Counted from the stretch's first letter, positions 22,673 through 35,555 are shown. The stretch is 64,000 nt of DNA from Geosiphon pyriformis (GCA_016748015.1 JAAOMT010000003.1:262922-326921), one strand, 5' to 3'. Notes: generated by a model from the sequence alone, not told the origin. Program-made: numbers and translations.

Positions 22673-24060
22673 TTATCTTTTTGAATAATGTTCAATTAAA
22701 ACTATTGGTTCTAAATCTCGTGGAATTTGTTCTGGTAGAATTAAAGATAATTGTGTTCCAATTCTGGGTGTTTTTGTTGTTATTACTGGTTTACTGTAAT
22801 AGAATTTCAGCCAGTTACCATGTGCTGCTTTTCTTAATATTTTATCATCTAGTCTTAGCTTGTATGCTCTATTTCCAAGTATTTTGTGAATATAAAATGG
22901 TCCATCCCACTTGTGATCAAATTTTCCACTCCACTGTTTTTCCATTTTTGTACGATGCAACAATACTTTATCTTCAATTTTGTAGCTAATTATATTATCT
23001 GGTAACTGGTTATCATGTCTCACTTTTTGTTGTTTTTGTGATTGTTCAATATTTTGTGCTGCTTTTCTTCTTTTGTTTTTTAAAGTTCCCATTAATTCGT
23101 ATGTTCTTCTAAGTAGTGTTTTTTGGAATGTTGTTTCCATGATAGTGTTACTTGGATAAGTTGGGATAGTAAGTTCAATTGGTAATGTGGCTTTTCTTTC
23201 ATAAACTAGTTCAAACGGTGTGAATTGTGTAGTATCTTGTTTTACTGTTCTATATGCTAGTAGTACTGCTGGTATGAACAAATCCCATTCTTTTTCATGT
23301 TCATTACTAATTTTCGCCAGTGATTTGCATAATGTGCGATTAAATCTTTCAACTAATCCATTTGTTTGAGGGTGGTATGGTGATGACAGTGGTCGCTTGA
23401 TTCCAAATTTTTGGCTAAGTTCTTTTAAGGTGCTGTTTACGAAGTGTGTGCCTTGATCTGATAGCAATTTTTATGAACATCCATGTTGGCAAATTAAGTC
23501 TTCATGTACAAATTAAGCTATGGAAATAGCATCAGCTGTTTTAATAGCTCTAGCTTCTGGCCATTTGGTGAGATAGTCTATGGCTACTGCAATATAATGG
23601 TTGTTTCTTGTTGTTATTAGTAAGGGTCTAACTAAATCAATTCTGATTCTGTCAAATGGCTGTCCAACTTTTATTGGTCTTAACAATTCTGTTGTTTTTG
23701 CTTCTCCTCTTCGTTGGCATGGGTCACAATTTCTTATGTATTGGATTATGTCTGAACTCATTTTTGGCCAATAGTAATGGCTAGTTGCACATTGGATGCT
23801 TGCTGTTTTTCCAAAGTGGCCTGAATGAATATCTGAGTGCATGTTAAATAAGATAGTTTCTTTTTCATCCATGGTTATAACTCTTAATAGATTATCTGGA
23901 TTTTGTCAATTCCGGTAATAAAGTATGTGATTTTGGATAAAATAGTGTTTTGCTAATTTTTGGAGCTTAATTAGCTCTTTTACTGGCATTTCTTTGTCTA
24001 TTTGTAGTGTTTTCAAGTATTGGCTGAGGTTTTTGTAAAGGTAGTTGTTCATTGTTGTTG
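22673..24060 (-). pseudogene. Element B integrase
   Basis: An N-terminal zinc-binding HHCC module (HSGHFGK…CDPCQRR at ~23820-23700). The catalytic core has DLVRPL, LSDQGTHFVN and NGLVERFNRTLCKSL, so the D, D and E are all present. The C-terminal GPF-type module reads KWDGPFYIHKILG…LRLDDKIL and ends at 22673. The 23467-22673 stretch is a single open frame of 264 residues. Breaks lie upstream at ~23470 and ~23515 (TAA) and ~23910 (TGA at a Trp-like position). This is the best preserved integrase in the window. Confidence 0.9.
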
Positions 24061-24099
24061 TGACAGATGGGTTGGTGATTTTTATGTATGTCTCATTCT

Positions 24100-25189
24100 T
24101 GACAAACAGTCGGCATTAGCATTTTTGGTACCTTCTTTGTATTTGATAATATAATCATATGGTGCTAACATTTGTGACCATCTGATGTATTTTCCTTTTA
24201 GCGCTTTCTTGTTATTTAACCAGACCAGACCTCTATGATCTGTCGTAATCTCAAAGAGTTGGTACTGTAAATATGTGTTAAAGTGAACACAACTCTAAAC
24301 TACTGCTAAGTATTCAAGTTCATGTGTTGCATAGTTTTGTTCTGCCATACTGAGACTTCTGCTGGCATAAGCAATTACACGTTCTCTTCCATTATCATCT
24401 TTTTGTAACAGAATGGCTCCAAGTCCAGTTCCAGAGGCATCTGTGGCCAAACTGAATTTCTTGTTGAAATTTGGATAGATCATTATTGGTGATTCAATGA
24501 GCTTTTGTCTAAGGTACTCAAAAGCTTTTTGTTGTGCTTCAGTCCATTCAAACTTCATATTTTTAGATAGTAGGTAATTAAGGGATTTGGCAATGTTTGA
24601 AAAGTTTTTTACAAAGTGGCAGTAGTAAGATGCGAGTCCTAAAAAGCTTCTAACTTCTGAAACATTTTGAGGTACTGGAAAATTTTTCACTTTGTTTATT
24701 TTTGATGGATCTGGTTTTATTCTATCTTTTCTAACTATGTGTCCTAAAAATGCTAGCTCATTTTTCCCAAAGAAACATTTTTCTAGATTTAGTTTAAGTC
24801 CAGTGTGTCTCAATCTTTCAAAAACTTGTTGTAAATGTTGGAAATGATCTGTGAATTTTGACAAGAAAACATTTGTATCATCCAAGTAGACAACAACGGA
24901 TTGCCACAGGATTCCAGAGTAAATTACGTCCATTAGTCTTTGGAATGTCGTGGGAGCATTTGTTAATCCAAATGGCATTACATTGAATTCATAATTGCCA
25001 TTTTGTGTTGTGAATGCTGTTTTATGCCTGTCCTTTGGGTTCATTTTCACTTGCCAGTACTCACTGGTTAAGTCCAGTGTAGAAAACCATTTTGCTTCTC
25101 CAAAAACGTTGAAGATTTCGTCAATTAACGGTATTGGGTATGAGTCTTTGGTTGTTTTGCTGTTTAGTTTGCGATAGTCGATGCAAAAT
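24100..25189 (-). pseudogene. Element B reverse transcriptase and RNase H, 5'-truncated
   Basis: Starts abruptly at FCIDYRKLN (25188-25160), the second RT motif, so the fingers, the dUTPase, the protease and gag are absent. The palm has NVMPFGLTNAPTTFQRLMD and an intact YLDD box (24890). FLGHIVRKD, a thumb, then RNase H (LATDASGTGLGAIL, HELEYLAVV, TTDHRGL) follow with catalytic D, E and D kept. One TAG at ~24294 replaces an expected Trp. It continues into integrase in the same orientation. Confidence 0.9.
25181..25189. other. LINE-2/element B junction with microhomology
   Basis: On the minus strand LINE-2 ORF2 (…GDELI) passes into element B RT (FCIDYR…) through a shared TGATTTTG. Both partners are truncated exactly here. 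There is no LTR end, target duplication or poly(A). Confidence 0.75.
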
Positions 25190-26550
25190 CAGCTCATCAC
25201 CTACCACCAGGTGGTTTAAAACCACTTTGCAGAAAAGGCACTCCAGAACACTTTGAATAATATGACCCTTGTTTAACTCAAAGCTTTCCATTCTTTTGTC
25301 AATTGCTGACCTAATATGAGACTCTTTAACACGTTCTGATTCCAACAACTTAGACAAACAGTAAAATTTCCTAATCCTGGCCAAAGTTGACCAAATAGTA
25401 TCAAAATGGGAACCCAAAAGAAAAAAAAACTTAACAATAGAGGCATTAGCAGAATTAAGACTGCTCTACAAATCAAGCAGGGAAACAAACTCCTCATGAG
25501 AAACCAGATGCAAAGCCCTTACAATTCTTGACACCAAAAGTTTTAATTTATGAAACTTGGAGGATGCTTTATTAAAGACACTATTATAGTCCTTTAACTA
25601 TTTCTTCTTGAAAACACCCTCAGTTAATAAACACATAACCTGGCAAAGAGCATTTCACATTGAGTCTAAATCTGAATTATTTACAGCAGCACAAAACTTA
25701 TTATGAAACATGGCAGCATTTGCTGTCATATCCTTTTTGAACTTGACCCATTTATTATCATCAGCACTCTTAAAATTGTATTTCCAACAATCTTTATTCG
25801 CCTGTTTGCACAGTGAGTTCAGCCACACATCCAGTAAACCACCAAGATTCACAGAGACAGAAATGGCATTATGATTGATATTAAAATATTCAACAACAGC
25901 AGCCACATTACAATTCACTATTGCATTGACCAAATTAAATAAAACAATAAAACAAATAAGTAATCAATAGTTTTGGCAGTACCCCAAGAATTGCTTCATG
26001 TCACTGATTTCGCAAATGAGCTCCCACCCAAAGAATTGACTAAATTCATATCAAAACATTTTTTGAAGCTAGTACTCTTGTAAGAATCATTTTTATTAAA
26101 ATCACCATCCAAGATAACGAAAGAAGACTCATTTACAGCCTTAACAATCATAGAATTAATATTATCTGCTTGAGAAGAACATGTCACCAGAGAAGCCCCA
26201 GCATAAAGTCTCAGAATCAACACAGAAAGTTTATTTTTGAAGAGTAATCTGATAGAAATAAGCTGGCCAGAAACATCCAAAACCTTACACACATGCTGAG
26301 CCAAAGAATTGTTCATAATTATTGCCACACCAGAACCCAAATGGTCAGCATCTAAACCTGAAGTAAAAACCTGAACACCATCAAACTTGTTCATGATCTA
26401 TGGACAAATCTTACCTTTCAGCTTAGTTTCAGTAACAATTGAAATCAAATTGCCCACGTTTTTATGCCAACAAACAATGTTATCTTGTTTTGCAAGATTG
26501 TTTATGCCTTGAACGTTACACATAGCCACCTTTTAAATGATGTTAGTCAT
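25190..26550 (-). pseudogene. LINE-2 ORF2, endonuclease and start of RT region
   Basis: Starts at ATG 26550-26548 (MCNVQGINNLAKQ-type reading). The endonuclease keeps TETKL, SGVAIIMN, LYAGAS, GDFNKN and KTIDYLF. TAG and TGA lie at expected Trp codons (~26400, ~25997, ~25648, ~25585, ~25455), with a frameshift near 25950. The pre-RT domain ends at HLVVGDELI, where it joins element B. The RT active site is absent. Confidence 0.85.
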
Positions 26551-29470
26551 TGAGAGGAAAGTGTTTCAGAACCCAAACCAGCATTTTCCAACCTGGCCAA
26601 AAGGCCCATAATAGTTTTAGATAAATTATCCAAAGTATTCTCCAACTTAGAAACTACTGACAGATTGTAAACAACCATCTCAGCAACAGTTTCACCACTA
26701 GTGACTGCACCCAAACCCTCACTCATTACTGTATCTACTGTTACCAGAGATTTTTGGTCTCTTCTTAGCTCTTGTATGTTTGTTGTAATGCTGTTAATTT
26801 ACGACTATGAGAAGTGTTTGAACCTCTGATAACTGAATTTATCTTCAAATTATCTCCTATAATTTGAACTGCTGGGCTTATAAGTGGAATGGCCAATTCC
26901 ATGCCAGTTGCTTTGTGTAGTTACATTGTAGTAAATATCAACTTTTTCCCAGGAATTGCTTATCTAAAAGCTCACTAAAAATTTGTAGTTACTTTGCTGT
27001 GAAAGTCAACTCTTTTACAAAAATCTTGTCTGTAGGTTACCTTAATGATTATAATAAGAAAATAAAAGAAAAAAAATAAAAGAAATATAAAAGAAAATTG
27101 AATTCTGTCAAGGAAATTGTTTTTGATCCAGGCCTGGAGTCACTAACAGTTTATTGAAATTAGTAGCTAATCAATTTCAAAACGTTAGTTGGTTTTTGAG
27201 AATTTTCCAAGTGTAATAATTAAAGAATTTGGGAGTTTTTTTTTGAATTATTTGATATTTATTTCTTTTTGTGTATATAGAAATGGTTCTAAGTAATAAA
27301 TCTAAAATAAGATACATTTTTTCAAAAAAAGAAGCTCTTCTTTTATACAATTTGTCATAACACTATTCTATAAACTTGAACTTTGCTATTTTCTATAATT
27401 TCACTGAACTAGAGATACATTTTGGCAAACTATAAATTATTTCTGCAAACTATTAGATATTTCAGTGAATTATCAATTATTTTGGCAAATTTCTACAAAT
27501 TTTGGTGAACTTTTTGAATGTTATATAGTTTGGTGTATTGCATGATTGATCATCACAATTAAGTTACATTTGTGTTATGTACAAATTGGGTTATTAATTA
27601 AATGATAATTTCAGATATTTTTTTAATGTAATAAGTGATAATTTGGGACAATAATATATGCTAACTAATAATAAAAATTATAAGGGTAATTTCATGCTAA
27701 ACAATATCTCTAATTTCATTTGGTAACACTGCCCCTTAATTCTGTAATGAAGAGGTCATCAATGGCTAACATCCAGGACCATGCTGGGAAACCATTGGTC
27801 CAAGTGCATCCAACTTCTTGGCCAGCTTATCAACTTGCTTAGCAAGACTGGCAAGACTGCACTCGAGAGTAGCAAACCTATTATTCATATCCAAAGAAAA
27901 CTGAAGGGAAGGTACAACAGCTGACTGCAAACTGTTACCAGAAAGAGATGACGAAACCACACAAAAACTGGAACCACCAGCAACTTGAGTCCAAGTTTTA
28001 CTAGTGAAAACCATAAAACAGGAGATAAGAGCCAGCTTCTTCTTATAAATGCTAGCCAGACAAACTCGATTCTGTTTAAAAAATACCCATTTGTCACAAA
28101 CACCAGAATTCCCACCCAAAGGATAGTTGATTGTAATATGACCAAATTGTTTGCACTGAGTACAACTGGCCAAAGAAAGACCAGTCCACTGCAAACTCAC
28201 ACCCTTGAAAATAAGAACGGTACCAATAGCAGCCAACTTGGATGCCATTCTCAAAACAAATAATCACACACCTATTATGAACATATGAGCTCGAATTACA
28301 GCCAATAAAACATGTTCTCCTACTATAAGCCTCCACTAACTCAGAAAAATTGTGTGCAGTAGTACCAACTGAAAGAGTGTACAACAAAGCATGATAACAG
28401 TTCCTTGAAATCCATAGCTCCTTGTCATTAATGGCCAAAGCCACGCACACAAAATCCTTACTCACGAGAACCAATCATTTAAAAGCAACCAAACAGACAG
28501 TCTTAGTAGACTCAAATTCTACCAAAGCCCAATCAACTGCATCTTGATTGATTTAATTTTGCCAAATTTGAAGAACACTGTCTCAATTACTGATTTGGAA
28601 AGATCTACTGGGATCTCCTTGATGATTATTTCTCAATCCGAACAGCTGTTGATTTTTTTGAGATCATTATTCACAATAATTTTTTTATTGATCGCCATTT
28701 CTTTGGCCTTATTCAAACTAGACTCACTTATGAAAGTTGACCGAATGACACCAGAAAATTTTGAGGAAGTTGAGGCTTCCCCAAAATCATCAATTTTGTA
28801 AAAAATTTTTTTTATTGAAATGAGCTTATCACTATTAGTTTTGTCAGGCACAGCAAACAAATTCACATCCAGAGCAAATGATTTAATTGGACCAAAACTA
28901 TGACTCTCAAGGATATGTAACTTGAAAGGATGCATCTAATTAGATCCAAAATTTTTAGGAAGTGGCAACATGAAAGCTTCATTGTCATTGTTTACATTGT
29001 CAAAAGAAGGTGCCTTAAGAGGTTGTTCTAACACAATTGTTTTGGTGTGAGTTTTTCACGGCGTTACATTATTTATGGTATTATTGTTTACTGAGGTATT
29101 TGAATTTGCATAACTGGTCTCTTCTGCAACTGTGTTTTTCATGTTATCAACATCTGACAGGCTGCTGATACTGCTGATTTTGCTTCTCACTTTACTGTCC
29201 CAAGACACCATAGGTTGACCACCAATGACACCAAGATCCTCGAGACTCAAGAGTTCAGCAGATGAATTGACTACACTATCATCAGCAGCAGGCTTCTTTG
29301 GCTTTTTATACAATGCACCACGAAAGTAAACATTCTCCACATGCTTTTTTTTGGTGCCAAGACAAATTCTCAAACTGGCCAAACCTAAACCCGAACCACC
29401 AGCAGAAGAGCCTACCAGTTCTATTACAACAAAAATAGGTATACTGAAAGAAATAACTTAAAGTGAGAAA
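26547..29470 (-). pseudogene. LINE-2 ORF1 (RRM, CCHC), split by an LTR
   Basis: Order: N-terminal low-complexity region with YKKPKKPAA, an acidic/Ser-rich stretch, a conserved block (SFALDVNLFAVPDKTN…IKKIFYKIDDFG), RRM-like IIIKEIPVDLSKSVIETVF, LLYTLSVGTTAH, a knuckle CTQCKQFGHITINY (last Cys now Tyr), the SKTWTQVAGGSSF motif, and a coiled coil. Defects: a short deletion with frameshift at ~28540, a frameshift near 28240, several stops, and the 990-bp LTR. After removing the LTR and one 4-bp duplication the frame reads …NxGADTVMSEG…, collinear with the intact family. Confidence 0.82.
26739..27728 (-). repeat. Solo LTR family A inside LINE-2 ORF1
   Basis: 990 bp bounded by TGTTACCA and its exact reverse complement TGGTAACA. 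The first ~313 bp match 15266-15578. Flanking 4-mers are CTAC (26735-26738) and CTGC (27729-27732), a target duplication with one transition. Excising the LTR with one copy restores the ORF1 frame. Degenerate GCAAACTATTA-like repeats lie at 27420-27520. Confidence 0.88.
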
Positions 29471-29560
29471 AGAGAAAAGGGAAAAAGGAAAGCTATTCTA
29501 TCAATAAATTCTTCACTCTCATTGTGGTTAGAGAATTGATGAGAAAAAAAAGTTATTTGT

Positions 29561-29900
29561 ATTATGCAAATATTATATTTAATAATAGCAAAAAAATTTT
29601 AAATTAGTTTTTAAAAAAAAATTTATAAATACATAATAATAATTAAAATTTAAAAAAAATTTTATATTATAATATTAACAAAAAGTTTGTATTATAATAT
29701 TAATATTATTATACAATCAAAATTAAAAAACTTACAAAAAACTAATCACAATTAAATTAAAAATATTAAAAATTAATATGCCAAGAAAATATTTTTATAA
29801 TATTATATATAATAAATTTAATATTTTTTATAGAAATAATTTTTTAGTTTTAAAAAATATTTTAACTTAGTTTCTTGTTTTTATTGTAAATTTTGTAGTA
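29561..29900. other. AT-rich spacer
   Basis: Nothing recognisable between the 5' end of LINE-2 and the first alignable part of LINE-7. Confidence 0.5.
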
Positions 29901-31250
29901 AAAAATACTTTAAAAAAAATTAAAAACTGTAATAAATTTTGTAAAATATTAGTTTTATTTAAAAACAGTTTGATTAAAATTAAAATATATAAAAAATTTA
30001 TCGGATATTTTGGTAATATATATATTAATAAAGTTTATTAAGTTATAATTAACTTTGATTTAATTAATAGATATAAAATACATAATAATTTAAATTAAAA
30101 TAATTTTTTTTTGTTATATAAAATAAAAAAATATAAAACTTAGTTTAATTTTGTGTAAAAAATATGTGTAAAAAATAGAATATATTGTTAAAAAAAACTA
30201 AAAACTAAAAACTAAAATAATTTGGTTAAAATTTTTTTTAATATGACTGTATATTATTTTTTATTATATAATATAAAAACAGTTAAGTAGATTTAAGTTA
30301 AAAACAAAATGATAAATTTAATTATTTATTAATATAAATAAGATTCTTAATAAATTTTTTAATTATTAAGTTTTTGATTTACAAGTTTTAAAATAAATGC
30401 TATAATATTTACTTTAGTTTTTAATTAAATTGTTAGTTAATTTTTTGAATAATTTTCTGGCTAATATAACTTGTATTTTTTTAAGTATGATGTGTTTTTT
30501 GTTTTAAAAATAAAATTTTTATAATATAAATATACTATATTAGTTAATTTAATAGTGTGGTTTAATTATTTAAGCAGTTTGATATTGTTTTTATAAACCA
30601 ATTATTAAATAGTTATAGTTTTTGTTTTAGTTTAAAAAAAAATTTATTATTAAAGAAACTTGATTTTAAAAATCTTATTTTTTTGTAGTTTAGTATTGTT
30701 ATAAATTTTACTAAAGTTAATAGTTTTATTAATAATAATTTTTTTACTTTATTTTATTATATTATTAATGCTTATTTAATTTTAATAGCTTTGGAATAAT
30801 TAAGATAAGTTTGTATAAAAAATGTTTGAATGTGGTTTTAGTTTATATAAATAGTTCTGTTAAAATTTTGGAATTTTTTAATATTATTAGTAAGATGTTC
30901 ACATTTTTTTGAATCTGAATTTGGGTATTAGATATGTGGTTTATGAACTGATATTACTGATTTTGGCTGAGTTGCAAGTAATTGCTTTGGTTTTGAATTG
31001 TGTTCTAGTTTTAAGTATGATAATTGTTTATTTAGATAATTAAACATCTTTTGTTTCATATAAGTTAGAACTGAGTCTGTCTGGTTCTGATTTTTTTAAT
31101 TGCTACTAAATAAAAAGATAGCACATTTGTAATATTATTTATGAAATTGAATAACTAAGTTACCAAGAAAATATTTGCAAAACTAAATTTATTAGCATTA
31201 AAAATTGGCTTTATAAATGAGAAATGCTTTTAAAATAAAAGATTCAAAAT
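29900..31250 (+). pseudogene. LINE-7: decayed ORF2 fragment (post-RT and RNase H)
   Basis: At 30380-30480 the plus strand reads DLQVL…NNFLANI…IFLS, collinear with the DLQVLSW…NNFL…RIFLG block that follows the RT in LINE-1 and LINE-3. At 30840-31140 it reads VYINSSV…FFNII, then LAELQVIALVLNCVLVL and SGSDFFNCY, the RNase H of the same family (ELQAIALVLKCVPVF, SHPDFRNHC). The left boundary is uncertain. The similarity fades after ~31200. Confidence 0.65.
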
Positions 31251-32938
31251 CATATTTAGCAATTGAGGTAATTTCTTTGGGAAATTAAATAATTGATATT
31301 AAAACTCACCTTGTTAATATTATATTATCTAATAAATTTTTTATCATTAAGAAGATTAAAAATTATAAAGAAACAATGACAGAGATATTTCGAAAGTGAA
31401 AATAAAAATGAAATTATTATGCTTGAGTAACATTTACCCATTTATTATAAGGGGCTTAGTCATAAACTTTAAAGTCTGGTATCCTATTAAATTTACCCTT
31501 AACATTAATCATTAGCATCATCAGTATTACTTTGGATTATTTTGGTCAACTTATTACATTTAACGTGCATTAAGATCGAGTGACATATTATTAAAAAAAT
31601 TGGTGCGAATGAATGTGATAAAGGTATACTTGGGGTTTTTTATAAGAAATGTTTCGGGAAGTTGACACTGTAATGAGAAATTAAAATAAAGCCATTGTAT
31701 AATAATTTGAAAAAAAAGCGAGATTATATAGAGGGTCATTTTAAAATTGTTTTGGGGAATCCGTGCATATTTCAATAATGATATTTAATAAATGTAAACA
31801 GACTAAAAATTAACATTAAGGAATGTAAAATGAGATAAAATTTACTAAGCCATTTTAAAATAGAATAATTTATTTATAATATTTTTACAGTTCTATTTGA
31901 AAAAGTTTTTTGTTGCGTAAATATTTTTTAAATCAAATTTATAAAGAATAAAGGTAAAGCGAAAATCTTCAATTCAGATAAATTCTTTGATGGAAACCTG
32001 GAATCTAGCATTAGTTTGAGAAAAAAAACTTGAATTTAAAAGTAAATTGAATTTATTTTTTCGACCTAATAACTTGTTTCAAATGCTAAAAATTATTATT
32101 TTACCCACTAAAAATAATGCCATATTTTACAATAATGATATTAAAAATAATAAAACACTTAAATTGGATTCAATTATTCTTAAAATGTCAAGAGGGTTTT
32201 TTCGTCGGTCAGTTAAAATTTTAGAAAATTTTGTAAAAAAATAAAAACACAATTGAATAGTATTTTCAGGAATAAGATTTTCAGTTTTTATATTTTTTAA
32301 GATTCAAAAGTTACAAAAATTTAATTTGGATCACCGAATCTCCAGAATTTTAAAATACACTGTGAATAAATGAGTTTTATAGGAGAACCTAGAAAAAATT
32401 TTTAAAGATGAATTTCTATTTAATAATAATCTAATATAATTATTTCAAGAAATTAGAAATTTTTATTAACTTGGTCATTAATTACTAAGAGTAAGCAAAT
32501 AATAATAATATTTTAATTTAATATCTCTGATCTTTAATAATCCAAGTTTCCTATTTTATATTTTGACCAAATTAATTTTAGCTTTTTCAAAAAATTCGCA
32601 ATAATATCACGATATTTTAAACCAACCATTTAATTTACACTACGATAAAAATTGAGGAGATTTTATTTCATTCTCTTGTCTTAACTATGTTCATGTTATC
32701 AGTTTTTTATAGAGCAATTATTTTAAAAAATTTTATCAAAAACAAAAATTATTACTAAAGTGTTAGTCAAATTAGTTATTATTTTGAATAACCTAAAAAT
32801 TATATACATAAATAATTTCAATTAAATCCTAAATAAGTAACTTTAAACATTAATAGCAATGAAGGTAATAAATTGCCAATATCAAAGGAATATTTCTGGT
32901 TATGGCATCTTCAAATTATTTTTTATATCCATATATCA

Positions 32939-33068
32939 GGCAGTTGAGAGATTGGCTCTTGCTATTATGTGGCTAGAAAACAAATTTAGTGAACTGAGGA
33001 ATAGCTATATAAAAAAAGAGATTATCAATAAGGAGGAATTGCAAACTCTGTATAATATGTCATACTAA
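32939..33068 (+). CDS. Possible terminal exon of an unrecognised gene
   Basis: A potential 3' splice site (TATATATCAG at ~32930-32939) precedes an open stretch reading AVERLALAIMWLENKFSELR…KEELQTLYNMSY and ending in TAA at 33066-33068. The composition is less biased than the neighbourhood and the helix looks protein-like. I cannot find matching upstream exons and do not recognise the protein. Confidence 0.25.
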
Positions 33069-33186
33069 CTTGAATTCCAAATACTGTCAAATATATCACT
33101 CCCTTTTTATTTTTTTGTGAATTTTCAACTTAAACAATATTTTAATAAAACAAATATTTATAAATATAAATAGTAAATATGTAAAT

Positions 33187-33217
33187 TTTATTATTATTAT
33201 TATTATTATTATTATAT
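33187..33217. repeat. (ATT)n microsatellite
   Basis: About nine to ten uninterrupted ATT units. Confidence 0.9.
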
Positions 33218-34225
33218 TGTTTTTTATAAATATTTCATGGTGTGTATTAAGACGGCCTTGAGCGTATGGAAATAAGTAATCAACTAAATTTTATTATTTT
33301 AATATTTCGTTTGTGTGATGGCCCATTAATCATATACTTGTTTTAAATTTATAAAATTGATTAATATTTACTAAGTTTAAACACTAAAATTTTCTTCAAG
33401 CTTTATTTCAAAAACCCTTGCATTTAAAATCAACAATGGAAAGAAAGTGTTTATGATTATTTCTTGATTCGGTTTTCCAAGACTGATCTAAAATCTGTAA
33501 AAAATGAAAAAGTTTTTTCTATTTATTCAAATCTTTTTGGTCCTGATATACAGAAATAAAAGCGTTCCGAAATTTTTTTTATTTAAAACTTTTCATTGAA
33601 ATTTGACCGACTACTCCAAACCACTTTTTGCTAAAATTACTTACTGGCCAACATGGAAATTTGTATAATTTCGGAAATCTATTAATTTTTCACCTCTATA
33701 GTATATATGTAAGTTTTATAATAAGACTGGTCAACATAATTATTTTACATTTTTATTATTCCGAAACGACTTAAAATTATATGACTTAAAAACCATTTTG
33801 CAAGTACCATCTTTTATTCTGAAAATTTTTAAACTTGTCAACAGGAAAAATCCTGATCAAGGAAATTTAAGCCATAAATTTCCTGTAAACTTTAAATTGT
33901 AGTTGGACTCTTTCCAAGTATCGGGGTTGCGCAGCCAAATGCCGTGTATCATATTTGGTCTAGTTCACTTAACTTATTTCACTCATGAAGTAATGACCGG
34001 TAAACAACGCCCCTGTTTATATGTGTATCATTATCATCTAATCCAACACCCTAAAGTGTTTTTCCACTAATTGTAATATCTTGATACTTCAAAAAATGAC
34101 TCTTTTTATTTGTTACAAAGTTTTAAGCTGATAGTAGCTGTTAAAACTAATACTCCATGTAGGATTCTTCGTTAAGAAGCGACTCAATTAACAAAAGAAC
34201 TCTTTATTATCCGAAAATTTTACAG

Positions 34226-35030
34226 ATGGGACCCCTGATGACGAATCTCAAATGAGTTTAGCCTTAATTGACAGGGCTGTTGACCTACTTGCGAATTTTA
34301 AAACTGAACATATTAAACACCTCGTACCAGTTTTATCTGCTATTTTCGCGATAAGACCCCAAGTTTTTCATACCGATTATGACGAGCATTTGCTTGTTTT
34401 CACCCCTGTGGAAGATTTTACAACGGATTCTGAGTGGGCAAAATGTCTTGTTGATTTTTTTAATAACTTGATATCAAACCGTCGTGTTGGTGTTTCTTTG
34501 GAAGAGGTTTTTTATCCACATTAAAGTTTTACTCCCTATTAGGGATAATTTACTAAATTACTCAATGAACTTTTTGCAATTCATTATAATTTTTTAAAAG
34601 ACAATTAATTATCTAACTTTGATGCGGCAACTTATCCTTTTGATTCGTTTCTTTGTCAAGTTGATAAAAATTTACGAGCTTGATCCTATGCTATATCTTG
34701 ACGAAGAGCATAAGAAAAAAATTACCAGAAGCTTCGAACTTCTCGAACTAACTCTTTATGGCACTATCGATTCTTTGTCACAAGAAAATGGAATGAATTT
34801 TGATTTGTTTCGAGGTACGTTTTGGTTCAATTAATATTTCTGATTCATAGTTTGAAAAATTTAATTTAATGTATAATTATTATTAGAAAACCTTTCAAGT
34901 CTTTCACATGATAGGACAGATTTGAGCTCATTGTTGAACCAAATTTCCAAAATTCTTGAAGATGAATTAAATAAACAAAGAAATAGTCGTAGACAATGGA
35001 GTCTTGGAACAGTGGCTGAGGGGTTGTGAG
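34226..35030 (+). pseudogene. Unrecognised gene-like locus, probably decayed
   Basis: An acceptor-like TTTTACAG at 34218-34225 precedes a frame (GTPDDESQMSLALIDRAVDL…VSLEEVFYPH) open to TAA 34522-34524. The same frame continues past three further stops as …NFDAATYPFDSFLCQVDKNL to ~34675. It then appears to shift into YELDPMLYLDEEHKKK…NGMNFDLFRG (to ~34815). An intron with GTACGT donor and TTATTAG acceptor (about 34815-34886) leads to ENLSSLSHDRTDLSSLLNQI…QRNSRRQWSLGTVAEGL and a GTGAGT donor at ~35028. The protein looks soluble and helical. No family is recognised. Multiple stops point to a pseudogene, or to introns I have misplaced. Confidence 0.4.
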
Positions 35031-35539
35031 TTGATTTCTATTTAAAATTGATTTTCTATTTACCATTTTTGTTTAAATATATAATTTTCTCTTTCACTAA
35101 ACTATCAAACTTCAGGTAATTTTAGAAAAATAACTTAATATGATTTGAATGTTTATAGCTTGTATTCATTCGACAAAAATCGTTTAATATTTTAAAAAAG
35201 ATATTACCGGTTTTGGTCTCAGCGCTTTAGGTGTTGACACCATGGTTGATTCCGAATATATGCCCCAAGACCTTCAAACAACCATCGGTCCTCAATGAGA
35301 TGGAAGAATATATAGAGCATAATTTGATGGCTACTAATTCCAACCTTAAAATTAGAGAGATTAGTTTGATTGGATCATTTAAAGTTTTCCAAAAAAAGTG
35401 AAGGAAACGCGACAATCTCTTAAGAGTGGCATTTTTTTCCATACGCCCCGCCTTACCTAATTTCCCAAAGAGAAGCAGTTTTTTGAAAGAAGTTTTTTCG
35501 TTTTTGCATTATTTCTTTAACAATTTCACAAGACAATAC
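35031..35539 (+). other. Continuation of the low-copy locus, strongly decayed
   Basis: A frame at ~35195-35290 reads DITGFGLSALGVDTMVDSEYMP and then accumulates stops. Further protein-like words (SFPKKVKETRQSLKSG) follow to ~35440. This could be the rest of the preceding gene or a second fragment. Confidence 0.3.
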
Positions 35540-35555
35540 AAATTCCTTTGTTCTG

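Larger units (their letters stand above)
25190..29560 (-). mobile_element. LINE-2, 3'-truncated, with an LTR A insertion
   Basis: A minus-strand LINE of the same subfamily as LINE-4. The 5' leader begins near 29560, and the GCCTAC…GGTTCTATTAC block at ~29410 matches 52.87 kb. ORF1, an ATGA overlap at 26547-26550 and the endonuclease part of ORF2 follow. It ends before the RT at the microhomology junction. A solo LTR (26739-27728) splits ORF1. Confidence 0.88.
31250..34225. other. Apparent low-copy island, no intact gene
   Basis: Base composition changes here: more C and G, CpG-containing words, no alignment to any LINE or gypsy part. Short open stretches exist but none is convincing. An (ATT)n microsatellite is at 33187-33217. 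Confidence 0.45.
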
